Origin: Saprospiraceae bacterium
GTDB taxonomy: Bacteria > Bacteroidota > Bacteroidia > Chitinophagales > Saprospiraceae
Reading direction: 5' to 3'
Assembly (NCBI GenBank): GCA_024762995.1
Contig: JANTGI010000004.1
Coordinates: forward strand, 1 to 58,494
DNA length: 58,494 nt
This document shows positions 28,065-37,796 of the stretch, piece by piece. A model generated the notes under the pieces. It saw nothing but the letters and a program-made list of their open reading frames with translations. It ran no database searches and had not been told where the DNA came from. Each line of letters starts with the position of its first letter. The first letter of the stretch is position 1. Position numbers and translations under genes: made by a program.

Positions 28065-28886
28065 ATGACGACTACAGATAGATATACCATAAAACTGACC
28101 CAATTTGAAGGGCCATTTGACTTATTGTTATTCTTTATTGAAAGGGATGAACTTGATATTTATGACATCCCTATTGCCAAGATTACTAAGGACTTTTTGG
28201 ATTATATTCGCCAGATGCAAGAGATGAATGTCGATGTGGCCAGCGAGTTTATTCTGGTGGCAGCGACACTGATGCGTATCAAAGCTAGAATTCTTATTCC
28301 CCGCAAGGAAGTTGATGAAGAAGGCAATGAAATTGACCCAAGAATGGAACTGGTCGAGCGGTTGCTTGAGTATAAACGCTACAAAAGTGTTTTAGCCCAC
28401 ATGCGCACCTTTGAAGAAGAAAGAGCGTTGATGGAAAAACGGGGCTATGCCAACAAAGAAATAAAAGAAATTGCCGTTAAAGCTTTGGTAGATGTAGAGT
28501 TGGAGTCCTTGACTTTGTTTAAGCTGATGAAAGCCTTTCAAAGGGTATTGGATCGGATGGAAGGGCGAAAGAGTAAGGTCATTCACCAAGTTTATACTTA
28601 TAATCATACGATTCGGGGTCAACAAAAAGTGATCCGAGAGTTGGTCGGAGATAAAAGGGTGCCCTTTGAAACTATTTTTGGAGAGTTAGAAAATAGGATG
28701 CACGCCATCATAAACTTTATGGCCCTGCTAGAATTGCTTAATCGCTTGGAGTTTGTCGTCATTCAAGGAGAAGGTGTTAATAATTTTTGGATTGAAAAGA
28801 ATCCGGATGCCCCCGATGATGTCCCGCAAGACATTGCCAAAGGATGGGATGAAGAAGCTCCTACCGAGCAAGGACCATCTGAATGA
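28065..28886 (+). CDS. scpA: Segregation and condensation protein A
   Basis: ScpA is the kleisin subunit that bridges SMC heads together with ScpB in bacterial condensin. The 273-residue protein has the conserved N-terminal block IKLTQFEGPFDLLLFFIE followed by DIYDIPIAKITKDFLDYI. The helical SMC-neck contact FILVAATLMRIKARILIP comes next, and a winged-helix C-terminus containing FMALLELLNRLEFVVIQGEG. A charged tail ends the protein. The length is usual. scpB is not adjacent. The gene converges with the polyferredoxin gene on the opposite strand. Confidence 0.92.
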   Translation: MTTTDRYTIKLTQFEGPFDLLLFFIERDELDIYDIPIAKITKDFLDYIRQMQEMNVDVASEFILVAATLMRIKARILIPRKEVDEEGNEIDPRMELVERLLEYKRYKSVLAHMRTFEEERALMEKRGYANKEIKEIAVKALVDVELESLTLFKLMKAFQRVLDRMEGRKSKVIHQVYTYNHTIRGQQKVIRELVGDKRVPFETIFGELENRMHAIINFMALLELLNRLEFVVIQGEGVNNFWIEKNPDAPDDVPQDIAKGWDEEAPTEQGPSE

Positions 28887-28898
28887 GCATAAATGAAC

Positions 28899-28925
28899 TG
28901 AGAGAGTGCGGTTTCGTTTCTCTCA
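28899..28925. terminator. Possible bidirectional terminator hairpin
   Basis: TGAGAGA (28899-28905) and TCTCTCA (28919-28925) pair around a 13-base loop, in the 64-bp gap between the convergent scpA and polyferredoxin genes. There is no long T-tract, so this is a weak call. Confidence 0.3.
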
Positions 28926-28950
28926 TTGTGATTAGCTTCAGGTGGCATTC

Positions 28951-30273
28951 CTACTCATTGACCAGAACCCGATCAGAAATATCAAAAGCGCTGCCTTCTA
29001 ATTTCAGTACACCACGCGGACAAACCGCCGAACACACCCCGCAGCCCACACAAGAAGCCCGAACGATATTCTCTCCCTTTTGGGCGTAAGCCCTTACATC
29101 AATGCCCATTTCGCAATAGGTGGAGCAATTGCCACAAGAGATACATTGGCCTCCGTTGGTGGTAATCCTAAATCTAGAGAATAATTTTTGTTGAATACCC
29201 AAGATGGCGGCCATTGGGCAGCCGTAGCGACACCAAACCCGACTCCCTAATATGGGATAAAACCCAACTCCAACTACACCTGAGAATATCGCCCCGATAA
29301 AAAATCCATACCATTGCCTTAATAATCCGTTGTCAACGAATAATATATTTTTCCGATGTCCCAAATGTGCCGTAATCACCAATGCGATAATGATGCCGAT
29401 GGCTATTAAAGCTTTACGACGATCGACTTTTTGAATCCCTTTAAACCAATTAGAGCCGATAAAAATTCCCGCAAGAGACAACGTGACCAAAAATATGGCG
29501 GTTAAATGGTTTCTAGTGACGGTAAGTTTTCCGGGATGGTCATACACGTAGCTGTATAAAACTCCAATAGTCATTATCACCACAAAAATCAATACCGAAT
29601 GAATTATCCAACGCTCTATCTTCCATGCCTTCAATGACTTGTCACTCAAATGTCTAAAGGAATCACCCGCCGTTTCGGCTAGACCACCGCACCCACAAAC
29701 CCAAGAACAAAACCATCGTTTGCCAAAATAGTAGGTCAGAATGGGGGAAATCACAAAAATCATCAATAGTCCCCACACCAGCATCATCAGGCCAATCGTG
29801 CCACTACTTAGATAGGCATCCAAGTTATAGGCATCAAACATATAATAATTTAAGGGCCACATATTTTTGAAGTCGTAATAAGGTTTGTTGAGTTTTTGGA
29901 GTATTTCCGGAAGGAGAAAAGCAAAGCCAAGCTGAAAAAACATGACAGAAATGGTGCGTAAAATCTCGTATTTGTTGTGTCGATACTTTCGTATAAATTT
30001 TATCCCAAATCCCAAAATAGCTAGCGTATATAGCGTCCCGTATAAAAACCACTCACTAGCCGGCTTGCCTTTTAGGGCATAGCTAAGTGGATCAAATAGG
30101 GCGATAATTCCAGTGTTCGGGGCACCATCTCCCCCCTTTCCTAATAGAGCGGGGAAAAAGTAAAGAAGAATGTAAAAACCTGTTAAGATGACTCCCAGTA
30201 TCCAAGCTGCTACTCCTCTGCTGGTAAGTGGTTTAGTCCATACGTGGTTGTTATTGACCGAAAAAGTATTCAT
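28951..30273 (-). CDS. Membrane-bound polyferredoxin (NosR/NapH-type 4Fe-4S protein)
   Basis: A 440-residue inner-membrane protein with about six helices. It carries two cysteine motifs at membrane boundaries, FCSWVCGCGG (C189, C193, C195) and CRYGCPMAAILG, and a C-terminal two-cluster ferredoxin domain (CISCGNCSTYCEMGI near 375-392 and CVGCGVCSAVCPRGV near 410-425). This is the NosR C-terminal/NapH/CcoG architecture. It likely passes electrons between the quinone pool or a flavoprotein and an extracytoplasmic acceptor. The stop of the upstream flavin oxidoreductase and its ATG abut (30274/30273), so the two form one operon and probably one electron-transfer unit. It is 8.6 kb from nosZ, so a link to N2O reduction is only an inference. 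Confidence 0.82.
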   Translation of the reverse strand: MNTFSVNNNHVWTKPLTSRGVAAWILGVILTGFYILLYFFPALLGKGGDGAPNTGIIALFDPLSYALKGKPASEWFLYGTLYTLAILGFGIKFIRKYRHNKYEILRTISVMFFQLGFAFLLPEILQKLNKPYYDFKNMWPLNYYMFDAYNLDAYLSSGTIGLMMLVWGLLMIFVISPILTYYFGKRWFCSWVCGCGGLAETAGDSFRHLSDKSLKAWKIERWIIHSVLIFVVIMTIGVLYSYVYDHPGKLTVTRNHLTAIFLVTLSLAGIFIGSNWFKGIQKVDRRKALIAIGIIIALVITAHLGHRKNILFVDNGLLRQWYGFFIGAIFSGVVGVGFYPILGSRVWCRYGCPMAAILGIQQKLFSRFRITTNGGQCISCGNCSTYCEMGIDVRAYAQKGENIVRASCVGCGVCSAVCPRGVLKLEGSAFDISDRVLVNE

Positions 30274-31614
30274 TTAATTGGATTTAAGGAAGGATAAAAC
30301 GGAAGAAAGACGACGTTGGCTCTTGGCGCGTAGTGATTTACCGGTTTGCTGATTATAGGTGGCGAGTATTTCTTGTTCGTAGGTTTTAAAAAACTCCGGG
30401 TCAAAATTAGCGAGAGCAAGATGCATCAATACTTCTTCGATATGCGCCTTTGATTTTATCCATTTTTCGCATACTTGATGGCGATAACGGATGCCCATAA
30501 GATTAAATCCGGTTACGGTGCCATTGTCTTTTCGGTAGTTAATACGGATGCTTTTATCACCATCCGGATGCTCCCAATAAATCGTCTCTATGCCTTGCGG
30601 CAAAATGCTTGGAATCGTACCATAAACTTGATATTCGATATCCAAAAATTTTGCAGAGTTAAACCAAATTCCCGGTTGATAAGCCGTCTTTTTCCCGCAA
30701 ATATTTTGCGCGACGGTCTCTCCCATCATCCGACCGGTGTACCAAACGGCTTCGATTGGTCTTCTCCCGGCTTTTGGCGTAAGCATCTCCGCACAATCCC
30801 CGATGGCATAGACATGGGGCTGGTTGGTTTTCAAAAACTCATTGACTTGGATACCACGCCCGATGGCTAACTCCGTTTTCTTTAAAAAAGCGACATTGGG
30901 GCTGACTCCGGCAGTTAATCCTACAAATCCGCAGTCTATTCGCTCATTTTTATGGGTCATTACGGCGCAAGCTTTGCCGTTGCCGTCATCAATAATTTCT
31001 TTTAATTCGGTAGATAATCTTAAATCAATACCATGGTGTCTGATATGGCGGCTTACCATCGCGGATTCTTCTGCGGGTAAAACCACACGCCAATAATCGG
31101 GTTCTCTCACAAGAAAGGTGACCGGAATATGACGGGAAAGAAACATCTCGGCCATTTCAAGCCCAATCAACCCGCCCCCGACAATGACCGCTCTTTTTAA
31201 TCCCTTGGAGTGCTTTTCCATGGCTTCAAGATCTTGCTTGTGGTATAGGCCGTGTACGGCTTGTAAATCTTGCCCCGGCCACCCGAATTTATTGGGTTTT
31301 GAGCCTAAGGCGAGTATCAGTTTATCATAAAAGATTTTTTCTCCGTTTTCCGAAAGGAGAAATCTGTCACCAAAATGAATGTCAGTGATATGGGCTTGCA
31401 CCAAGTCAATTCGGTTTTTGACCCAAAAATTATTTTCGTATGGCTGAGTATCTTGGAAGCGCATGTGCCCCATATAGACGTACATGAGTGCCGTTCGGGA
31501 AAAAAAATACGGAGTCTCCGAAGAAATGATGGTGATTGGGTGGTCGCTTTGCTTGCGTATATGCCTTGCGGCAGTAACTCCACTAATTCCATTTCCGAGA
31601 ATAACGATGCGCAT
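30274..31614 (-). CDS. NAD(P)/FAD-dependent pyridine nucleotide-disulfide-type oxidoreductase
   Basis: A 446-residue flavoprotein. It begins with the FAD Rossmann motif MRIVILGNGISGVTAARHIR, where the middle Gly is replaced by Asn (GNGISG). The second dinucleotide motif is AVIVGGGLIGLEMAEMFL, and the FAD ribityl-contact motif is VYAIGDCAEM. This layout matches ferredoxin/rubredoxin/nitrite reductase-type FAD reductases. The C-terminal ~120 residues form an interface-like domain. There is no signal peptide, so it acts in the cytoplasm. Its stop codon directly abuts the ATG of the membrane polyferredoxin, which suggests it moves electrons between NAD(P)H and that protein. The direction and physiological partner are not known. 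Confidence 0.85.
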   Translation of the reverse strand: MRIVILGNGISGVTAARHIRKQSDHPITIISSETPYFFSRTALMYVYMGHMRFQDTQPYENNFWVKNRIDLVQAHITDIHFGDRFLLSENGEKIFYDKLILALGSKPNKFGWPGQDLQAVHGLYHKQDLEAMEKHSKGLKRAVIVGGGLIGLEMAEMFLSRHIPVTFLVREPDYWRVVLPAEESAMVSRHIRHHGIDLRLSTELKEIIDDGNGKACAVMTHKNERIDCGFVGLTAGVSPNVAFLKKTELAIGRGIQVNEFLKTNQPHVYAIGDCAEMLTPKAGRRPIEAVWYTGRMMGETVAQNICGKKTAYQPGIWFNSAKFLDIEYQVYGTIPSILPQGIETIYWEHPDGDKSIRINYRKDNGTVTGFNLMGIRYRHQVCEKWIKSKAHIEEVLMHLALANFDPEFFKTYEQEILATYNQQTGKSLRAKSQRRLSSVLSFLKSN

Positions 31615-31821
31615 AATCTTAGGCTTTTGTACTGCATAGTTACGTATAAAAAACCGTGTTGTTGGTATTGATTGTCCTTTATGTCAGGCAGATGACCGAA
31701 TAAATTTATGTCCGTTTGGAGATGATAGAAGTATGTTTAATAAATGGCAAATCATTAATTTAGTCTTAAGTTATTATTTCTTTATCGTATATTGCACCAT
31801 CTTTTCACGAAAAATAATAAT

Positions 31822-33711
31822 ATGAATCGTTTGTTTTTTACTTTTTTCTTATCCCTTTTTGCATTGTTGTCCGGAGTCCAGGCACAGGAAGTATATTTTG
31901 AAGACTTTTCCAATGGAATGCCTGACGACTATATCTTGGTGGATCGGGATGGAAATACACCTGCATCCGGCGTTAGTTTTGTAACGGATGCGTGGGTTAT
32001 TTCTAGTACAGGAGCAGCAATGAGTACCTCATGGTACACCCCGGCAGGGACCTCTGATGACTGGATGATTACTTCTGAAATTGACTTGCCCGAAGTTGAT
32101 TCTAATAAAACGCTTTTTTTGACATGGGCTGAATTAACACCCGACCCGGATTATCGAGATGGGTATGACTTGATGATTAATACAACCGGTCAAACCAATC
32201 CTGATAGTTTCGTTAACCTAATCACTGTGCCTCAAGCACAGACTAGCTGGACCGTTAAAACCTACGACCTATCCGCTTATCAAGGAATGGCCGCTCGCTT
32301 CGCTTATGTCAATACGAGTAATGATAAGTATTTGCTTTTGATTGATGACATAGCAATAAAGGCCTATGGAGAAAATGATATGGCTGTTTTGACTAATCTT
32401 AATCCCAATTATACTCTAGTTGGAAATAAGCTAAAGGTGGAAGTAGGTAGCTTTGGGGCAGCGGCTGCAGCTAATTGTGATTTATCCTACTCCATCGACG
32501 GGGGCGATACTGTGACGGCAAATATAAATCTTTCCGGGTTGTCTCTACTCGAAACAAAGGAGGTCGAGCATCCCGTTGCTCCAACAATGACCGCCGGTTT
32601 GCATTCGGTGAAGATGTGGGTATCTAATGTAAATGGTGGTATCGATGTAGATTTGACCAATGATACGCTCACATTTGATATCGTGGTCTATGATGAGAGT
32701 GTTTACACGGACAGAAATACAGTATTAGAGGTCTTTACAAGTTCAACTTGCCCGCCTTGTAAACCGGGGAATGCAAAAATAGCTTCTGTTGTTGGTGGAA
32801 TGGATGTTAAACCTATTCTGTTAAAATATCAACAAGATTTTCCTGGTACAGGAGATCCTTATACCACTGATGAGACCGTGGCAAGAAGGGAATTCTATGA
32901 CATTAGTGCTGTGCCAACTACCCAAATTGATGGATTATTTAAAACCCTAAATCCTAATGATTTGGTCGTTGGAGACATTACATCTGCTCAAGCGGTAGGT
33001 GCGTTAGTAGATATTGAAGCTTCTTATGAATTGGATAGCGCGAACCAGTCTATACATGTTTATGGTAGTTACACTCCTAGGGTGAACCTTGTTAATGGTA
33101 CCAAAATGATTCTGGCCATTAAAGAATGGACTACCAAAAAGAATAAAAAATCAAACGGAGAGACTCAGTTTGACAATGTAGTCAAAAAATTATACAATGG
33201 CATAGAAGGCATAGATGTCAGTGGAAAGGAGGCAGGTACAGTCTATCCTTTTGATTATACTTATCAATTTAACGGAAACTATCGTCTTCCGTCAAATGGA
33301 CAAGAAGCGAATAGAATTGATCATGCCATAGAGCATTCCGTAGAGAATTTTAATAATTTGGGCGCTTCTATAATCTTTGAGTCCTCTAGAGATCAATATA
33401 TTCTCCAAGCGGGTGAAGCAGGATTTGTGGTTGGCTTGACTGACTTGGTGGCCTTGAAAGATTTAAATATTTATCCGAACCCATCTGCCGACTTCTTGAA
33501 TGTATCGTTTGCTACTTCTGAGAGATTGCCTATTACTATTCAGGTACTTGACCTTTCGGGAAAAGTATTGATTAGTCAGAAGCTAGGTGAATTGGCAAAA
33601 GGAGCTTATCAGCATACTTTGGACTTGTCAAAACTTGTCAACGGAACCTATGATGTCACTATCTTGTCCGGATCCACCGGTATTTCTTCTACTTTTACGG
33701 TAGTCAAATAA
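31822..33711 (+). CDS. T9SS-secreted Omp28-like protein with thioredoxin-type CPPC motif
   Basis: A 629-residue secreted protein. Residues 1-20 are a signal peptide (FLSLFALLSGVQAQ). A choice-of-anchor J-type jelly-roll domain follows (about 22-185; FEDFSNGMPDDYILVDRDG). A beta-sandwich comes next (about 190-300), then an Omp28-related thioredoxin-like domain with VFTSSTCPPCKPGN and the cis-proline segment DISAVPTTQIDGL. The last ~75 residues are a type IX secretion sorting domain (LNIYPNPSADFLNVSF ... LSGKVL ... GTYDVTILSG). The protein is thus exported to the cell surface or medium. Omp28 domains are often found on surface proteins, with unknown redox partners. The ATG at 31822 is chosen for the signal peptide; an earlier in-frame ATG at 31792 is less likely. 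Confidence 0.85.
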   Translation: MNRLFFTFFLSLFALLSGVQAQEVYFEDFSNGMPDDYILVDRDGNTPASGVSFVTDAWVISSTGAAMSTSWYTPAGTSDDWMITSEIDLPEVDSNKTLFLTWAELTPDPDYRDGYDLMINTTGQTNPDSFVNLITVPQAQTSWTVKTYDLSAYQGMAARFAYVNTSNDKYLLLIDDIAIKAYGENDMAVLTNLNPNYTLVGNKLKVEVGSFGAAAAANCDLSYSIDGGDTVTANINLSGLSLLETKEVEHPVAPTMTAGLHSVKMWVSNVNGGIDVDLTNDTLTFDIVVYDESVYTDRNTVLEVFTSSTCPPCKPGNAKIASVVGGMDVKPILLKYQQDFPGTGDPYTTDETVARREFYDISAVPTTQIDGLFKTLNPNDLVVGDITSAQAVGALVDIEASYELDSANQSIHVYGSYTPRVNLVNGTKMILAIKEWTTKKNKKSNGETQFDNVVKKLYNGIEGIDVSGKEAGTVYPFDYTYQFNGNYRLPSNGQEANRIDHAIEHSVENFNNLGASIIFESSRDQYILQAGEAGFVVGLTDLVALKDLNIYPNPSADFLNVSFATSERLPITIQVLDLSGKVLISQKLGELAKGAYQHTLDLSKLVNGTYDVTILSGSTGISSTFTVVK

Positions 33712-33812
33712 GAGAGAGACGATTGTAACTGTGCAGATAATTGGGGGAGCCCCTTTATTGGGATTGTCCGGTTTTCATGGTGCGACTTAACCTAAAATGT
33801 AACAGTTACTTA

Positions 33813-33855
33813 AAAAGAAGCCATTCTCAATGAGAATGGCTTCTTTTGTTTTTTG
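33813..33855 (+). terminator. Strong intrinsic terminator after the T9SS gene
   Basis: AAAAGAAGCCATTCTCA (33813-33829) and TGAGAATGGCTTCTTTT (33831-33847) are perfect reverse complements, followed by GTTTTTT. The A/T-rich flanks also make it usable on the minus strand. Confidence 0.85.
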
Positions 33856-34010
33856 TGGCCGGTTTGTACTCTCAGCTACTTGATGGGCGCTTTGTCTGCT
33901 TGCCAAGAGGCCCTTGCGGGAAAAATAAATCAAAAGAAAGTGGAACATCTAAGCTTATTGGACTTACCTTCTTGGATTTAACGGTCCTAAGAAGGTGAGT
34001 TCTTTCAACA

Positions 34011-35225
34011 TTATTTTGACATCTTCCATATGATGAATCCTAGAAATCCGATAAGTAATAAAGAAATACACTGAAACTTCCAACGCCAGTATTTGGTCAC
34101 GTTGAGTTCCAAGTCTATTGGTTCAATGGAGTTGCTCCAAGCCAAGAAAACATCTGCCATTGGCGCCCTTCCAAAAAGATATTTTCGCTGATCTTTTCTC
34201 GTGTAGCTCATTCCGATAACGTTTAGACAGTTTTTAGTTTCTTGAAATCTGTTCCAGTCTCCAAACTTTCCAAAAGTATGTTCTCCTACGATGGTTGCTA
34301 CCGGTCCAATATTCCATATAATCGGCCCGGAATCTATATCGCCCGCTTGGTCGCCCACATCAGCCGGATACTCTCGTAAAGCGCGAAGTCCGAAGTGGCT
34401 TTCCGTGAAAATTCTCTTAAAAATTTGATACTGCTCCAATGCAAAATCTCGATCCATCTCTACCAAAAAAGAAAGGATTAATGCTTGGGACGATCCCCGT
34501 GCCGACTCAATGATATGACCATCTGCTTGTGTGTAATGAGGAATGAGCCCATAATTATCCAGATTGTTTTTAACTTTATTCAACCAGTAATTAACCTCGC
34601 TTTGGTAAGAAGTGTCAAGTAATTCTTTGGCTAAATGGACTGAAGCCATGGCCACCATCATATCCGCCGGCCAAGCATTACCCTGATAAGATTCTAGGAA
34701 AGGGCTTTCAGAATTTTTCATCGCATTTACGATTTCTTGGCAATTCTGCTGATACATTTGAATATCTCTAGCGTCCCTTTTGGGCTTTTGGGTGAGAAGA
34801 AGCTTTTGCGCAAGCAAATAATTACTCCATCCGCGATAATATGCCCCATATTCTAACGGCAGATTCTTCGTAAAGACTTTTTGACCTTGCGGTGAAAAAA
34901 TGGAGTCTACCGATTTAGTGATTTCATCCAGTCCATGCTGAAAAATCTTTGAAGAATCCGGTTGGTGACCAATCAAATTGCTCCAAGTCAATCCATACAT
35001 GGCATGAAAAAAAATAAAACCTTCGGGGAATTGCTCTTGTAATCTTGAGGCTTCTCCATCCTTAATTTTCGTCTGAATATAATTTAGCTGGTGGGCCACG
35101 TCAAGATTGTAAGGGGTAACTGTCGATTGCTTAAATTTTGTACGTGAATAGAGCGCAAAATTAATCGCCAAGATGGAAAAGGCAATTGTCCATAGTACAA
35201 ATCGAAGTAAGAGCTTTATTTTCAT
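34011..35225 (-). CDS. Membrane-anchored protein of unknown function, alpha/alpha-toroid-like
   Basis: A 404-residue protein I do not recognise with certainty. It has a membrane segment at each end (LLLRFVLWTIAFSILAINFA and QCISLLLIGFLGFIIWKM) and a large domain between them rich in aromatic residues and helices. Features such as EYGAYYRGWSNYLLAQKLLL, GNAWPADMMVAMASVHLAKE, GLIPHYTQADGHIIESARGS and WNIGPVATIVGEHTFG are reminiscent of (alpha/alpha)6-toroid enzymes. The Asp/His-rich PHYTQADG and ESARGSS region might be an active site. A similarity to linalool dehydratase-isomerase-like or epimerase toroids is possible but weak. It is monocistronic, with a terminator behind it shared with the convergent gene. 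Confidence 0.5.
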   Translation of the reverse strand: MKIKLLLRFVLWTIAFSILAINFALYSRTKFKQSTVTPYNLDVAHQLNYIQTKIKDGEASRLQEQFPEGFIFFHAMYGLTWSNLIGHQPDSSKIFQHGLDEITKSVDSIFSPQGQKVFTKNLPLEYGAYYRGWSNYLLAQKLLLTQKPKRDARDIQMYQQNCQEIVNAMKNSESPFLESYQGNAWPADMMVAMASVHLAKELLDTSYQSEVNYWLNKVKNNLDNYGLIPHYTQADGHIIESARGSSQALILSFLVEMDRDFALEQYQIFKRIFTESHFGLRALREYPADVGDQAGDIDSGPIIWNIGPVATIVGEHTFGKFGDWNRFQETKNCLNVIGMSYTRKDQRKYLFGRAPMADVFLAWSNSIEPIDLELNVTKYWRWKFQCISLLLIGFLGFIIWKMSK

Positions 35226-35494
35226 CCCATCTACAACGATTAGACTGCCTTTTTCGTATCGGTTTCTTTTGGTTAGGGAGTGTTAACTAAAAAAATCATA
35301 TCACATCAAGCCTAGCCATAAAGGTATTCGACCAATAGCAAGTCACCACAAGAAATACGTCCCCCAAATATCCTTCACCTATGAAAAAAATAGGGCATCC
35401 GCATTTCATCCCAAGTATCTGACAATTCATCCCTTTTTTCTTTAAACTACGCGTGAATTACCGCTTTTTGGCCTTCAATTAAAACCAAAAGAAA

Positions 35495-37636
35495 ATGAAA
35501 CAGATTTTTGCCTTTGTATTTTTTTGTCTGCTATCCTTTTTTGCGCAAGCACAAACCACCATCACCGGGACTATTCAAGATCAATCAAACAACCCCCTGG
35601 GATTTGCCAATGTTTATATTGAAAATTCTTTTGCCGGTACCACCGCCAATGCTGATGGGACTTTTTCTTTAGAAACGGAGTTGACGGGGCCCCAGGTCAT
35701 TATTGCGGATTTTTTAGGGTTTGAGCAATCAAAAACCGAAATAAATATCCAAGGGACTACCCTTCAAATCTCTATCGTTCTTAAGGAAAAATTCAATGAG
35801 TTAAAGGCGGTCACGGTCACTGCCGGCTCTTTTGAAGCCAATGATAAGAAAAAAGCGGCTGTCCTTAAACCTTTGGATGTCGTGACGACCGCCGGAGCAA
35901 TGGGTGATATTGGCAATGCCTTGCAGACCTTTCCGGGGACAACGACGGTGGGAGAATCAGGCCGGTTATTTGTTCGGGGTGGGAGTTCGGAAGAAACACA
36001 AACCTATATTGATGGGATGCACGTCCCCATCGCTTACACATCCGGTTCTCCAAACATTGCGGTACGTGGTCGGTTTAATCCGTTTTTGTTCAAAGGTACC
36101 GTGTTTAATACGGGTGGATATTCAGCGGAGTATGGGCAGGCATTGTCGTCTGTATTGTTGCTCCAGACCCAAGGCTTTGACTCCAAAGAAAGGATTGATA
36201 TTTCTCTGATGTCCATTGGGGCGGGGCTTTCGGGTACAAAGGTCTGGGATAGGACGGCTGTCACGGCTACTTTGGATTATACAAATCTAAGCCCCTATTT
36301 TAAGCTGGCTAAACAACGATTTAAGGTGAATGAAGCTTGGCATTCAATAAGTGGGGCGCTTAGCTTGCGCCAAAAAACCGGTAAGTCCGGTATGCTTAAA
36401 TTGTATGCCACAAATAGTGTGGCTCAAAATGGTTTGGAAGTATTCGATTTTTATGCTACAGATAATAAGCAAGATTATTACACCAAAAATGACAATAGCT
36501 TTGTCAATTTGAGTTGGATGACTCCTTTGTCCAAAAGGTGGGTGTTGCGTGCCGGCTCTTCCTATTCGTTGGATAATAATGATATTACTTATGGTCAGGC
36601 GGATTTATCTAACGAGTTTAACGAGTTGCATACAAAGGCCAATCTTACTTATTTGTATTCTCCCAAAGTGAGTGTGAAGTTTGGAGGAGAGTATTTCGCC
36701 TTAAAATCAAAACGTCCGAGCTACCGGCAAAGGCTTGAAATTAATAATTCAGCTGCTTTTGCGGAAGCCAATATTTTTCTGTCCAATAATTTTGTGGTCA
36801 AATTGGGTCTGCGTGGCGAGTATGATGATTATCTGCAAGCGTTTCAATTGGCTCCAAGATTTTCATCAGCACTAAAGACAGGGAAAAAATCTCAAATATC
36901 TTTTGCTTACGGTCAATTTTATCAAAACCCGCAAGAATCATTTCTCGCCCTAAATAGTCATCTAAAATTCAGGAAAGCAGACCATTATATTCTTAATTAT
37001 CAAATAGAAAAAAACAAGCGCTTGCTCCGGACAGAAGTTTATTACAAAAAATATGACCGGTTGATACGCTACACCAATCCAATGGATAGTCATTCTTATA
37101 CGCAAGATGGCGATGGATATGCATCCGGTTTAGATGTTTTTTTTCGAGATGCAAAGACCATTAAAAATTCCAAATTTTGGCTTTCCTATTCTTATTTGCT
37201 TTCCGAGCGATTGTATCATGATTTTCCTGAAAAGGCGGCTCCCGGTTTTACCGCCAAGCATCATGCGTCCTTAGTCTATAAGTACTGGATGAGTTCGTGG
37301 AATTCGTACATCAGCGGCACGGCTTCTTTTTCGAGCCCCAGGTCTTACAATAATCCTAACACTAATACTTTTAATGGGGAGAAAACAAAGGCATATCGTT
37401 CTTTGAATCTAAGTTGGAGTTATTTGCCAAAACCAAATGTGGTGGTTTATGCGTCTGTTTCAAATGTTTTGGGCTTCAAAAATAGCTTTGGGTACGAATA
37501 TGCGCCGATGCCGAATAGTGCAGGTCATTTTGCCGGTCATGAATTGCTGCCCGCTGCCGACCGATTTTATTTTCTTGGTTGCTTTATTACGCTTTCGCGA
37601 AAATCAGATTTGAATCAGGTCGATCAGTTGAATTAG
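35495..37636 (+). CDS. TonB-dependent receptor with carboxypeptidase-regulatory-like N-terminus
   Basis: A 713-residue outer-membrane protein. A signal peptide (FFCLLSFFAQAQ) is followed by a CarboxypepD_reg-like domain (about 21-110; ITGTIQDQSNNPLGFANVYI). The plug domain follows (about 115-220; GDIGNALQTFPGTTTVGESG and RLFVRGGSSEETQTYIDGM), then a C-terminal beta-barrel rich in aromatic alternation. The barrel ends in a non-classical tail (RKSDLNQVDQLN) rather than a terminal Phe. It imports a ligand with TonB/ExbBD energy. At 713 residues it is small for a SusC-type protein, and there is no SusD gene next to it, so it is not a glycan PUL receptor of the usual type. The ligand is unknown; a YceI lipoprotein follows. 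Confidence 0.88.
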   Translation: MKQIFAFVFFCLLSFFAQAQTTITGTIQDQSNNPLGFANVYIENSFAGTTANADGTFSLETELTGPQVIIADFLGFEQSKTEINIQGTTLQISIVLKEKFNELKAVTVTAGSFEANDKKKAAVLKPLDVVTTAGAMGDIGNALQTFPGTTTVGESGRLFVRGGSSEETQTYIDGMHVPIAYTSGSPNIAVRGRFNPFLFKGTVFNTGGYSAEYGQALSSVLLLQTQGFDSKERIDISLMSIGAGLSGTKVWDRTAVTATLDYTNLSPYFKLAKQRFKVNEAWHSISGALSLRQKTGKSGMLKLYATNSVAQNGLEVFDFYATDNKQDYYTKNDNSFVNLSWMTPLSKRWVLRAGSSYSLDNNDITYGQADLSNEFNELHTKANLTYLYSPKVSVKFGGEYFALKSKRPSYRQRLEINNSAAFAEANIFLSNNFVVKLGLRGEYDDYLQAFQLAPRFSSALKTGKKSQISFAYGQFYQNPQESFLALNSHLKFRKADHYILNYQIEKNKRLLRTEVYYKKYDRLIRYTNPMDSHSYTQDGDGYASGLDVFFRDAKTIKNSKFWLSYSYLLSERLYHDFPEKAAPGFTAKHHASLVYKYWMSSWNSYISGTASFSSPRSYNNPNTNTFNGEKTKAYRSLNLSWSYLPKPNVVVYASVSNVLGFKNSFGYEYAPMPNSAGHFAGHELLPAADRFYFLGCFITLSRKSDLNQVDQLN

Positions 37637-37796
37637 GTAGAGGGTGGTTGATGTTGGGTTTGATTGTTCAAAAGTTTAAAATTATTTTGTTGTACATTTC
37701 TCATTTCCCAATTAGGAGTTGCATTGAACCATCCATCCATCGACTCGTTAGGTATCTCATTGTACGGTCGTACATCATATCTAAATATTTTCGGAG

